DNA of 30,580 nucleotides from Bacteroidota bacterium (GCA_025355225.1 JANYAB010000357.1:1-30580); one strand, 5' to 3'; numbered from the stretch's first letter, positions 15,768 to 23,839 are shown. Program-made: numbers and translations. The notes: generated by a model from the sequence alone, not told the origin.

Positions 15768-18035
15768 ATGCAACAAGTTCCTATTTCCGTATCAGGAGAA
15801 ACGTTAAGAAATGTTTCACTGGGTACTCCTTTGCAAGGCATTATTTTTTTAAAGCCGATTATATTAAACGACTTAACTCCCCTTCCTCTGGCCAACACGC
15901 AATCCGGAAATTTATTTAATGACCGGTTTAACGCCGGCCTAAGGTGGTATCTGCCAAAATATAACCTTGCAGCCGACCCTGATCAGTTCTTTAGCTTTGC
16001 AGCAAGCCAGTCCGGTGTAGATAAGAATGGAAACCCTTTTAACAAAGGTATGCTTACGCTTGGTTTGCAAAAATCAATACCGGATGATGTTCAGGCTTTA
16101 CAAAATAGTAATCCAAATTTTCAATATCAGGAGATTGCGCCATCAAACCTGGTTGCTACGCTAACCACCACATTTATGGATGATGCAGGACAAAGCAGTC
16201 AAAATAATTATGTGGGTGGGATTGTGGTAACATTAAGTGGTGATTTGCAGCTAACTTTTGATAATATTACCGGACCAGGTTTAATAATTTTATACAACAA
16301 TCTACAACAAAAAGGAGCAGGTGTTTCAATCTCTTTTAGTTATGATGGCTGGCTTCAGACCGGGTTTAAAAAAGTTGTTGTAACTCCAACTTTGCTAAAC
16401 ACCGTAACTGAAGTTCCGGTATTTATGCGGCCCCAGATAATTAGGATGCATCAGTTAATTCAAACTTCTCCAATGGTGTTGAATCAATTTAATCCTCCTC
16501 CAACGGCGATCCAATTTCATCCGGTGCCGCCTGATCCGACGCCTCCTCCAACGGTGATCCAATTTCATCCTGTGCCTCCTCCAACGGTGATCCAATTTCA
16601 TCCGGTAGCGCCTGATCCGGCTCCTCCTCCAATACTAATCCTTCATCCTCTGCCGCCTACTGTTACCACTACCGGAGAGGATACATTTCAAAGAACAACC
16701 ATGGCTGTGTCTTTTCAGTTGCCTTTGGATAATAAATATATTAGCAATGTCTATTCTTTGAAATTTACAGTTAGCAGTGACACTTTTGTTGCCCATCCTA
16801 TAATCAATCAAAATGATCTTAGTGGGTTTAACGTAAAGCAATCAGAGTTTTCAGAATTAACAGTTTTTGGTGATATCAGGCAGAAATATCCCTCCATGAG
16901 CCGTTTATATATGGGGGTCATTAGCAGGACTATAATGGTAATTCCGGCAAGCTACTCCATTGTTCGTTCAACTGACGGTTTAAGCACCTTATGCCAGGCT
17001 TCGCTCGATTCAGGTTCAGGGAGTGAAGCAAAGAGTAAGTTTGGCTTTACATTCACTATAGCACCCGATGTAAGCTCAATAGATCTGATGCAACTTTCCC
17101 AGGATATCAATAAAATCCAGGAGCTTCAGGGATACACACCAGTGCTTCCTAACTTTCTCAAAGAAGGCACTACTCCTCAATTGATGAGTGCATTTCAGAG
17201 TTCAACGCTAGGTCTTAATGCTGTTGAACAACATTTTTTTGCCCTGGAGATAACAATAAAAGATCAAATTAATGACTCGCCCGCGGTGGTGGGAGCAAAT
17301 ATGCTGCTTGGGCAATTATGCCAGGACCAGGAACCCTTTCTTTTGGCAACTTTAAGCCTTAAACTTGACGATAATTTTACAGATCCGGTAGAAACAACCG
17401 CGGTGCTAAACTTTCATAAGTCAGTGGGTACCAATGAACTTTCATTCAGCGTAGATAATGATTTAAAGACAATTACTTTCCTTAATAGTTCCCCTTTCGA
17501 TCTGCTGATTAGTCGGTATGCGCTATGTGATGATAATGGCATTAATGTCGTACCTGCAAATCTTCCAATTAAAAGCAGCGAAAGTGTTTCCGTTCCGTTT
17601 ACCTCATCCTTCGGGCAACTGAATGTTATAGTTGATAGTGATATAAACGTTGCGGGGGTAATTTCAAAAGGAGATATCGAAAAGTTTATGGTATTTCAAG
17701 CTGTGGATATTCAGACAACGAAGTTTACTTTCGGTGTCAATGCGGCTTCGGTGGATTTTGATACTCCAGGTATTAGTCAAATAGATGTACTCGTTACATT
17801 AAGTGAATTGACAGATATTTCAGTTCCGCTATTTTCGCTGGTAAAACTTCATTCGGTGAACAGTTCACCCGCATTTGTACCTATTCAAAATGCCATCGCC
17901 AGCCTTCAGGCCAACGTGCTTTTTACAGTTCATCATATTGATCCATCAACGGCAGATATAAATGTTAATTTACAGCATGAATTTATAGATAACCCAATTT
18001 TGATTATACAAAATAAAGACCTTGTAATACAGTAA
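15768..18035 (+). CDS. large protein of unknown function, second of a pair (755 aa)
   Basis: This 755-aa protein is not recognised. It lacks a signal peptide and membrane segments. Residues about 1-225 form an N-terminal beta-rich module (RWYLPKYNLAADPDQFFSFA, YVGGIVVTLSGDLQLTFDN, ISFSYDGWLQTGF). Residues 243-297 are a proline-rich linker of tandem units PPPTVIQFHPVPPDPT. The remaining ~455 residues are again beta-rich, with repeated patterns such as VSFQLPLDNKYISNVYSLKFTVSS and sandwich-like C-terminal strands. It does not end in a T9SS sorting domain. It follows the 674-aa gene after 29 bp, an interval containing a small ATATTTAC/GTAAATAT hairpin. The two proteins have similar size, composition and expected location, which suggests a shared complex. 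Confidence 0.8.
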   Translation: MQQVPISVSGETLRNVSLGTPLQGIIFLKPIILNDLTPLPLANTQSGNLFNDRFNAGLRWYLPKYNLAADPDQFFSFAASQSGVDKNGNPFNKGMLTLGLQKSIPDDVQALQNSNPNFQYQEIAPSNLVATLTTTFMDDAGQSSQNNYVGGIVVTLSGDLQLTFDNITGPGLIILYNNLQQKGAGVSISFSYDGWLQTGFKKVVVTPTLLNTVTEVPVFMRPQIIRMHQLIQTSPMVLNQFNPPPTAIQFHPVPPDPTPPPTVIQFHPVPPPTVIQFHPVAPDPAPPPILILHPLPPTVTTTGEDTFQRTTMAVSFQLPLDNKYISNVYSLKFTVSSDTFVAHPIINQNDLSGFNVKQSEFSELTVFGDIRQKYPSMSRLYMGVISRTIMVIPASYSIVRSTDGLSTLCQASLDSGSGSEAKSKFGFTFTIAPDVSSIDLMQLSQDINKIQELQGYTPVLPNFLKEGTTPQLMSAFQSSTLGLNAVEQHFFALEITIKDQINDSPAVVGANMLLGQLCQDQEPFLLATLSLKLDDNFTDPVETTAVLNFHKSVGTNELSFSVDNDLKTITFLNSSPFDLLISRYALCDDNGINVVPANLPIKSSESVSVPFTSSFGQLNVIVDSDINVAGVISKGDIEKFMVFQAVDIQTTKFTFGVNAASVDFDTPGISQIDVLVTLSELTDISVPLFSLVKLHSVNSSPAFVPIQNAIASLQANVLFTVHHIDPSTADINVNLQHEFIDNPILIIQNKDLVIQ
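16494..16658 (+). repeat. in-frame proline-rich tandem repeat
   Basis: Units of 48, 33 and 48 bp (starts 16494, 16542, 16575) and a degenerate fourth from 16623 encode PPPTxIQFHPV with or without a PPDPT/APDPA extension. All unit lengths are multiples of three, so copy-number change would keep the frame. It links the N-terminal and C-terminal modules of the 755-aa protein. Confidence 0.9.
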
Positions 18036-18050
18036 TAGTATGCCACGGCC

Positions 18051-18326
18051 ATGTTTACTATCGAACAGATAAATGCTGTACACGAAAAGCTGGGTACAAT
18101 GAAGGGCTTTTTAAGCTATGTAACAGCGCTTAAGTTGCCGGGTGTTGAAAAGTACGACTCTTATTTGAGTGACCGGCACGCTCAATACTATGTTGAATCA
18201 GAGCCTGTTCATGAAAAATTGCTCATCGCGGACAATAGTACCATTCAAACCTGCTACCTGATGTGGATGAAAAGCGAAAGGGTCGGTGGTAAACGGTGGC
18301 CTCCAAGTCGCCCTTTTAAGTATTAA
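18051..18326 (+). pseudogene. truncated DUF1398-family gene
   Basis: The 91-codon frame begins MFTIEQINAVHEKLG, then GVEKYDSYLSDRHAQYY and PVHEKLLIAD, which match the first half of DUF1398 proteins (normally about 125-130 aa). A few residues of the GxDGHxxxSP-type loop seem deleted before PVHE. After IADNSTIQTC the sequence no longer resembles the family, ending in Arg/Pro-rich residues; the usual helical second half with GKTDY and IEKW motifs is gone. It begins 15 bp after the unknown 755-aa gene but is probably unrelated to it and decaying. It could still be translated. Confidence 0.6.
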
Positions 18327-18419
18327 ATAAGCCGTAGCTGGCAGGACGCTTTTCCGTCAAAATCATTAAGCATTTTTCTTAAATTCGAATATCGTTTAAT
18401 TGATGATCGAAAATTTGTC

Positions 18420-20777
18420 ATGCTAATAAATTATTTCAAAATCGCATGGAGAAACCTGGTAAAACACCAGGTGTTTTCCTATATCAATCTTGGCGGACTG
18501 GCAATCGGGATAACATCCGTGATGCTGATCGGCATCTATATACACTCAGAGCTTTCCTACGATCAATTCCAGGCTGACCGGGATCACATTTACCGGGTCG
18601 GGATTCATTCCCGGCAGGGCGGAAATTTAATCGGGGACAGCCCCGATTTTACCGCTCCTTTCAGCATGGAAGCACAGAAAATATTTCCTGAAATTAAAGC
18701 TTATTGCAGAATTTCCGGGAACCATGATGCCTGGTTATCGTATGCAGATAAAAGCATAAAGTCAACAGGTATCACTTATGCTGATCCCTCTTTCTTTGGT
18801 TTTTTTTCATTCCGGCTTTTATCCGGGAATAGGACGGCGCTTCAAAATTCCAATTCAGTTGTATTGTCGGAAAATTTAGCAAATAAGATGTTCGGCAACA
18901 CCGACGCTGTTGGTAAAATGGTCAGCCTCAATGGCAAAGCCAATTACCTTGTGACAGGTATCGCCGAAAATGCCCCATCTAATTCAACTATACAATATGA
19001 TGCCGTGATACCCTTATCAGCGTTGTACCAGGACGCAGCCAACTATATGGATTGGAACGGGGGATGGCAGTACCAGCATTACCTGAAACTGCAGTCTGGC
19101 GCCATTGCGCATGACCTGGAGAAGAAATTTAAGAACTTCATGTGGGAAAATTTCAATGAAAAATTTGCCGGAACAGGAAGAGAAGATGCCTATCTGCAGC
19201 CATTATCAAAGATACATCTGTATTATAGCGCAGATTCAGAAAACACAAGGACAAATCTGTATGTGTTTGGAATTATAGCGTTTTTGATACTGGCAATTGC
19301 CTGCATCAACTATATCAATCTATCGATAGCCGGTTCTTCTGCCAGGTTCAAAGAAATTGGGGTCAGAAAAGTGCTCGGGGCTTTACGGATGCAATTGATT
19401 AAACAATTTATGGGGGAAACGTTCCTGGTAACCCTGTTTGCCGTGATGCTCTCGGGTATTCTGACGATTGCATTATTTCCTCTGTATATGGATATATCCG
19501 GTAAAATCATCGTCATCAATACTGATGAAATCGTCTTTATCGGTTTGCTGATGATCGTCCTCATAATACTGATCAGCATTACATCCGGAGCTTATCTTTC
19601 TTTCTATCTTTCCTCACTTCGTCCGATCGGCTTACTCAAGATGCAATTACCCAAAAGCGGCAAACAAAGACTTGGCAGGGCTTTAGTAGTGGTTCAGTTT
19701 ATCATTACGACATCCTTGATATCTGCTGTAGTGATTGTACAAATGCAATTGCGCTATATAAAGAGTAAGCCACTCGGTTTTGACAAAGAACACCTGATTA
19801 TTCTACCCCTCACCGGTGAAACTGTGCAGGATAAAACTTCGGCCCTTAAACAACAGGTTGCTGGTTTGGCCGGTGGGTCAATGGTTTCTGCCATGTCGGA
19901 GGTCCCTTATAATGATATTACCGAAAATGGTTTTTTGCCGGAAGGCAGCAGGAACCACATCACTGTTCACCAGCTTGATGCAGACGCCGATTTCCTCAAA
20001 ACAATGAACATTCAGTTGATCGCAGGTCATTATTTTTCCGGTGAAAATGCTTCCGGTAACGATGGCTACATCATCAATCAGGCTTTGGCGGATAAAATCG
20101 GGTGGAAAGATCCACTGAACAAAACAATAAGCAGGGACGGGGCACACCGGATCATTGGCGTGGTGAGAAATTTCCATTTCGCTTCCATGCATGATAAAAT
20201 CGGGCCCCTCATTATCACCAATAAACCCTGGCATAACCGGTACGGCTTTTTGGCCATTAAATATCATACGGCAAATCCCTCCCTGTTAATTAACCAACTG
20301 CAAATGATGTGGAAACAAACCGCAGCGGGCGCTCCATTTGATTATTGGTTCCTGGATGATGCGTTTAATCAGCTATATAAATCGGAAGAAAAGTTTAAGG
20401 CCTTGTTTTTCTGTTTTTCGATGCTGTCCATTTCGCTTTCTCTGGCTGGTGTATTTGGCCTCGTATTATTGAACATCCGGCAAAAAACGAAAGAGATTGG
20501 CATCCGAAAGGTTCTGGGCGCAAGTGTTACCGATATTATTAAATTAACTGCGAAGAATTTCGCGGGGTTAATATTAGTGGCTTCAGTAATAGCGGTACCT
20601 GCCGCATGGTATTATACAAACGCATGGCTGCAAAATTTTGCGTATCGAATAGCATTGCATTGGTGGATCTTTGCGTTGTCGGGGATAATCGTTTTACTTT
20701 TTGCATTTATAATGATGAGTATACAGACCGGTAAGGCGGCTATGGCAAACCCTGTGAAAAGTTTGAAAAGCGAATAA
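18420..20777 (+). CDS. FtsX/MacB-type ABC transporter permease (tandem)
   Basis: This 785-aa inner-membrane protein is built of two repeats, each a periplasmic MacB-PCD domain plus an FtsX three-helix membrane unit. The N-terminal motif FKIAWRNLVKHQVFSYINLGGLAIG is typical of the large Bacteroidota family. FtsX unit 1 starts near residue 280 and carries ARFKEIGVRKVLGA near 307-320. Unit 2 (about 668-780) carries KTKEIGIRKVLGAS near 689. Such permeases work with a MacB-like ATPase in lipoprotein, peptide or antibiotic export or stress response. No ATPase gene is adjacent, which is common for this family. Complete at both ends. Confidence 0.9.
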   Translation: MLINYFKIAWRNLVKHQVFSYINLGGLAIGITSVMLIGIYIHSELSYDQFQADRDHIYRVGIHSRQGGNLIGDSPDFTAPFSMEAQKIFPEIKAYCRISGNHDAWLSYADKSIKSTGITYADPSFFGFFSFRLLSGNRTALQNSNSVVLSENLANKMFGNTDAVGKMVSLNGKANYLVTGIAENAPSNSTIQYDAVIPLSALYQDAANYMDWNGGWQYQHYLKLQSGAIAHDLEKKFKNFMWENFNEKFAGTGREDAYLQPLSKIHLYYSADSENTRTNLYVFGIIAFLILAIACINYINLSIAGSSARFKEIGVRKVLGALRMQLIKQFMGETFLVTLFAVMLSGILTIALFPLYMDISGKIIVINTDEIVFIGLLMIVLIILISITSGAYLSFYLSSLRPIGLLKMQLPKSGKQRLGRALVVVQFIITTSLISAVVIVQMQLRYIKSKPLGFDKEHLIILPLTGETVQDKTSALKQQVAGLAGGSMVSAMSEVPYNDITENGFLPEGSRNHITVHQLDADADFLKTMNIQLIAGHYFSGENASGNDGYIINQALADKIGWKDPLNKTISRDGAHRIIGVVRNFHFASMHDKIGPLIITNKPWHNRYGFLAIKYHTANPSLLINQLQMMWKQTAAGAPFDYWFLDDAFNQLYKSEEKFKALFFCFSMLSISLSLAGVFGLVLLNIRQKTKEIGIRKVLGASVTDIIKLTAKNFAGLILVASVIAVPAAWYYTNAWLQNFAYRIALHWWIFALSGIIVLLFAFIMMSIQTGKAAMANPVKSLKSE

Positions 20778-20782
20778 AGTAT

Positions 20783-20911
20783 CTCCCCGTTCCGGATTTA
20801 TAATTAGGACTAATATTATAAGGGATTTGCAATCATTGTACGGTCTTTTTTGTGGATTACAAATTCATCATTTTTTTTGGTCGTGGATTATAAATCCCGA
20901 CCAACGGGGAG
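20783..20911. repeat. MITE/REPIN-like palindromic element, copy 1
   Basis: This 129-bp element is bounded by the perfect inverted termini CTCCCCGTT and AACGGGGAG. The left half carries GGATTTATAAT then GGATTTGCAATC; the right half carries the inverted counterparts GGATTACAAAT then GGATTATAAATCC, so the unit is two head-to-head copies of a ~60-bp repeat. Copy 2 at 21216-21346 is in the same orientation. It starts 6 bp past the permease stop codon. No transposase is encoded. Confidence 0.8.
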
Positions 20912-20945
20912 TTATTAAAAATTCTTTTAGTCCCCTGAACAATAA

Positions 20946-20991
20946 TTAAATACCGTTAAAACACGATTTAAATACCGTGAAAACACGGTTG
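20946..20991. promoter_or_regulatory. paired palindromic sites, copy 2
   Basis: Two 22-bp tandem units (AAATACCGTTAAAACACG... and AAATACCGTGAAAACACG...) differ at 3 positions; the second contains the perfect stem ACCGTG-AAAA-CACGGT. The layout parallels 13135-13183. It overlaps the extended start of the small membrane-protein gene, favouring the internal start at 21058. Confidence 0.45.
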
Positions 20992-21057
20992 TATATTATT
21001 GTTCGAATCCTGATATTTATTAGCAGATTCCAGAAACTTATTCTTAAACTTCTATAT

Positions 21058-21213
21058 ATGTGGCGATTACTAGTTGGTATTGTCGTTTTAATTATAGCAA
21101 TTGGAACGTTAACAACAGATAAGCCTGGTGAACATATTGTTTGGACAGGCGGATTAATTGTAGGTCCCATTCTTATCTTTCGATATTTTAAGGACTTGAG
21201 AGAAGATGCTTGA
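21058..21213 (+). CDS. small (51-aa) membrane protein between two repeat elements
   Basis: The frame opens at 20977 (78 aa), but the first 27 codons run over the paired palindromes, so I prefer the ATG at 21058. This gives a 51-aa protein starting MWRLLVGIVVLIIAIGTL with two short hydrophobic segments (about 3-18 and 31-42) and a charged tail FRYFKDLREDA. I do not recognise it. Its stop lies 2-3 bp before the second MITE-like copy, so the gene is enclosed by two direct copies of the same element. It may be a passenger or a small resident gene of unknown role. Confidence 0.5.
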   Translation: MWRLLVGIVVLIIAIGTLTTDKPGEHIVWTGGLIVGPILIFRYFKDLREDA

Positions 21214-21215
21214 CC

Positions 21216-21346
21216 ATTTCCGTAGTCTGGATTTATAATCTGGATTAATATTATAACGGATTTGCAATCTCTGTCCGGTATTTTTTCGTGGATTACAAAT
21301 CCACTATTTTTTTGGTCGTGGATTATAAATCCCGACCAACGGGGGA
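21216..21346. repeat. MITE/REPIN-like palindromic element, copy 2
   Basis: It is the same element as 20783-20911 in the same orientation, nearly identical over the right half (GGTCGTGGATTATAAATCCC, then GACCAACGGGG) and more diverged at the left end (CCGTAGTCTGGATTTATAATC). The left terminus no longer matches the right terminus as well as in copy 1. The right edge touches the ~55-bp repeat. Confidence 0.8.
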
Positions 21347-21400
21347 TAATTCTTATTATTACCTAATTTTTCCTGCATTCTTTTTGATTCCGATTGACGG
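21347..21400 (+). repeat. ~55-bp dispersed repeat, copy 2
   Basis: It matches 12959-13014 (TAATTCTTATTATTA at the left, CCGATTGACGG at the right) and directly joins the right edge of the MITE-like element. Similarity ends abruptly beyond the GG. The identity is unknown. Confidence 0.6.
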
Positions 21401-21611
21401 TCTGTGAAGCATACTTCGTGGAGCATGGGGGCACAGTCGAACACCTAATACCTTTTTTGTCATTTTTTTATGGGATAAAAAATATACTAAAAGCCAATAT
21501 TTACCAGGACTTACAACAACATTCCCGATATATGAGGAATGGAGTTGTAAACTACATGCATAGCCCGTCCGAGTCAGAGACATTCGGACAACATATTAAG
21601 GACAACAGGAT

Positions 21612-21692
21612 TCATTTTTCTTCTAAAAAAGCCAGGATATGCCCGTCCGGGTCGGCGGTATAGAACTCCGTGCCATAAGGCATTTCGCGTAG
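21612..21692 (-). pseudogene. C-terminal fragment of a VOC/glyoxalase-type gene
   Basis: Minus-strand codons read REMPYGTEFYTADPDGHILA and then four to five more residues (Phe-Leu-Glu-Glu-Lys) before a stop. PYGxxFYxxDPDGHxLxFxE is the usual C-terminal strand pair of vicinal-oxygen-chelate proteins (glyoxalase or bleomycin-resistance type), including the last metal-ligand-like Glu. The sequence upstream does not continue the family, so only about 26 codons survive. Confidence 0.6.
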
Positions 21693-21699
21693 CGACTGG

Positions 21700-21825
21700 C
21701 CGCTGTCACCGGCAGATATAGGGGCGATCATAGGGATAAGTAGTGAGCGGGTAAAACAGATTGCAAGGGGCGCCATTGAAAAGCTGAAAAACAGTGCTGA
21801 TGAGATCAAAGGCTGTTTTTTATAG
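21700..21825 (+). pseudogene. C-terminal fragment of a sigma-70 factor (region 4.2)
   Basis: Plus-strand codons read SPADIGAIIGISSERVKQIA, then RGAIEKLKNSADEIKGCFL and a TAG. This matches the region 4.2 helix-turn-helix and tail of RpoD/group 2 sigma factors (LxEIGxxxGISRERVRQI, then KALxKLR and a short tail). No start or upstream regions are present. It begins where the VOC fragment ends, so this is a mosaic of decayed genes. Confidence 0.55.
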
Positions 21826-22061
21826 GCAGAGGTTCAACGATCTCCCCCGCGAGTTAGGTTGTGAAAACGAAATGCTCTGCCTGGTTTGAACAATACAGTA
21901 TAAAGACAGGCTCAATAAATAGAACTTTTATAAGATAAACATATATCATTACCATACTGCCATTCCTTGAGGGAGTTGGATCGTTCTCAAATCGCTTAAA
22001 AAAAGCTGTGTGCAAACTCTTGACCCTAATTACACAACGGCAAAATCGGGAATTTCGCAAA
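21826..22061. other. short intergenic gap with no gene
   Basis: I see no credible coding sequence or structured RNA between the sigma fragment and the FCD regulator's stop codon. With 21401-21611, which is also without a recognisable gene, this closes the repeat and gene-fragment zone. Confidence 0.5.
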
Positions 22062-22778
22062 TTAATCAAACAATCTAGCAAAATGATTTCCCAAGTGATT
22101 GCGCATGCCGTTTCTCAGCTTTTCAGCCGATCCTTTTTCAATAAGTGTAATTAGCCCGGCATGGGAAACATACTCTTTCAACTCAACATTCTTCTTAAGC
22201 AGACCGCTTTTGTGTACATAGTCAAAAACCGGCAATAGCATTTTCTGGAATTTTTTTAATGTTTCGTTTCCGGTGATATCATAAAGCTTACCATGAAATT
22301 TGATCTCCTGCTCTATCATAAATATTTCGTGGCTGGTTTCTTGCGGCTCGCCGGCAACAATCATCTTTAGTTCGGCAATATCTTCAGGCTTCACCCTTTT
22401 AATAATAAGATCAGCCATTCCGATCTCTAAAGATAAGCGCATCTCAAATATCTCCCTCAATGTTGAGGCATCCAATATTTGAGGATTCATGCTTTTCTCC
22501 AATATTGAAACTAGATCGGGGCTGGTTAATACGGCACCACGATGCTTTTTTGAATCGATCAACCCGATCATTCTCAGCCTGAGCAAGGCTTCGCGTATTA
22601 CGGTGCGGCTTACACCTAACGCCTGGGCCAGCTCTAATTCTTTTGGTATGGAATCGCCTACCTTGTAATTCTTGTCAATAAATAACTCAATTAAATTCTT
22701 CTCAACCTTGTCAACCAATGAACTTGTGTCAATATTTCTAAGGCTTTCAATAATATCGTTTGATTTCATTTCTATCAT
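22062..22778 (-). CDS. GntR/FadR-family (FCD) transcriptional regulator
   Basis: This 238-aa regulator has an N-terminal winged helix (about 22-84: IPKELELAQALGVSRTVIREALLRLRMIGLIDSKKHRG). An FCD effector-binding domain follows (about 105-230). Its metal-site histidines are visible as His162 (FHGKL), His206 (SHAGL) and His228 (NHLG). FCD regulators sense sugar acids such as sialate, gluconate or hexuronates, and E. coli NanR is of this class. Divergent to the DMT transporter and next to nanA-type genes, it is probably the local sialate-responsive repressor. The start may be Met1 or Met4. Confidence 0.9.
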   Translation of the reverse strand: MIEMKSNDIIESLRNIDTSSLVDKVEKNLIELFIDKNYKVGDSIPKELELAQALGVSRTVIREALLRLRMIGLIDSKKHRGAVLTSPDLVSILEKSMNPQILDASTLREIFEMRLSLEIGMADLIIKRVKPEDIAELKMIVAGEPQETSHEIFMIEQEIKFHGKLYDITGNETLKKFQKMLLPVFDYVHKSGLLKKNVELKEYVSHAGLITLIEKGSAEKLRNGMRNHLGNHFARLFD

Positions 22779-22892
22779 TAAACCTATCAGACTTACTCGT
22801 AAAATCGATAATTACGAATTGCTATCTTGTAGTTATTGATTTTATAAAAAATAAATATCCCAAACGTACAATAAATTTCTATAATTGCATAA

Positions 22893-22908
22893 TGTATGAC
22901 ATAATACA
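22893..22908. promoter_or_regulatory. putative FCD-regulator operator 1
   Basis: TGTAT-GACATA-ATACA is an inverted repeat 38 bp before the DMT start codon. An identical 16-mer, with shared flanks to about 19 bp, occurs before the susC gene at 24143. GntR-family FCD proteins bind short palindromes of this size. Confidence 0.7.
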
Positions 22909-22945
22909 ATTTAAATCATTGCTGAGTAAATGCTATTTTTTATAG

Positions 22946-23839
22946 ATGGATATTATTGAAGGTATACTATTTGCACTTTTTTGGTCCTCAGCAACCGTTG
23001 CTACCAAGTTTGCGATAAGATCAGTTGATCCGTTTTTATTAACATTCTTAAGATTTTCACTTGTAAGCTTATTGTTGCTTTTCTACGTTTACGCCATTAA
23101 AGGAAGAAGCAACAGGCTCCCGCAAGTTAAAGAATTAAAGCATTTATTTGTACTGGGAGTATGTAACGTAACGTTATATATGACAGGTTACCTGATAGCT
23201 ATAAAAACAATTTCTGCAGGATTGATTAGTTTGGCCACAGCTACCAATCCATTGATTCTGATTTTGCTTTCAGCTGTTTTCCTTGATAAGAAACCAACAG
23301 CGAAGCAATGGATTGGGATAGCCGTTTCGGTTGCTGGTCTGGTATTGGCTTCAATACCTAACCTAAAGCATAGTCATTTAACCATTAAAGGACTGGTAGC
23401 CCTGATAGCCGGGATTGTAGCGCTTTCATCCGGAAGTGTATATTATTCAAAAGTTAGGTTGGCACTTCCAAAAATGGTAGTGAACACCTGGCAAATCACC
23501 ATAGGTGGTTTGCTTTTTGCACCTATACTTTGGTTAAATCGTGGAAATAATTTTATTAAACCCGATTTAAATTTTTCACTATCATTTATCTGGTTGGTGA
23601 TACCTGTTTCAATCATAGCATATTCGCTATGGTTAACGCTTGTTCATAAAGATCCGGTTAAAGCCGGGGGATGGCTTTTTTTAACTCCGGTTTTGGGCTA
23701 TTTGATGGCTATTATTATTCTACATGAGCCAGTTACCATTTATGGTGTGAGTGGTGCTTTGATGGTAGTTTTAGGTTTAACGTATTCAAGAAGGCCTGCT
23801 AACCATTTGCCCAAATATGAGAGCCCCGATCGCGGCTAG
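22946..23839 (+). CDS. DMT-family (EamA) transporter
   Basis: This 297-aa inner-membrane protein has two EamA repeats (about 1-138 and 148-282) and ten predicted membrane helices. Recognisable segments are FALFWSSATVATKFAI, the Pro-loop ATNPLILILLSAVFLDKKPTAKQWIGIAVSVAGLVL in repeat 1, and TPVLGYLMAIIILHEPVTIYGVSGALMVVLGL in repeat 2. DMT proteins carry amino acids, metabolites or, in eukaryotic relatives, nucleotide sugars such as CMP-sialate. It is divergent from the FCD regulator and has the same operator as the sialate genes, so sialate or ManNAc uptake, or efflux, is plausible but unproven. Confidence 0.9.
   Translation: MDIIEGILFALFWSSATVATKFAIRSVDPFLLTFLRFSLVSLLLLFYVYAIKGRSNRLPQVKELKHLFVLGVCNVTLYMTGYLIAIKTISAGLISLATATNPLILILLSAVFLDKKPTAKQWIGIAVSVAGLVLASIPNLKHSHLTIKGLVALIAGIVALSSGSVYYSKVRLALPKMVVNTWQITIGGLLFAPILWLNRGNNFIKPDLNFSLSFIWLVIPVSIIAYSLWLTLVHKDPVKAGGWLFLTPVLGYLMAIIILHEPVTIYGVSGALMVVLGLTYSRRPANHLPKYESPDRG

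Noticed and set aside
18420..20777. Missing ATPase of the ABC permease as an anomaly
   Set aside because: Orphan tandem FtsX/MacB-like permeases are very common in Bacteroidota, so this alone is not notable.
21394..21663. 89-codon plus-strand frame after the 55-bp repeat
   Set aside because: Its end is simply the complement of the VOC fragment, and the rest shows no family features.
21854..22081. 75-codon minus-strand frame overlapping the end of the FCD regulator
   Set aside because: It overlaps the regulator's conserved C-terminus in another frame and is Cys/Phe-rich, without any domain.
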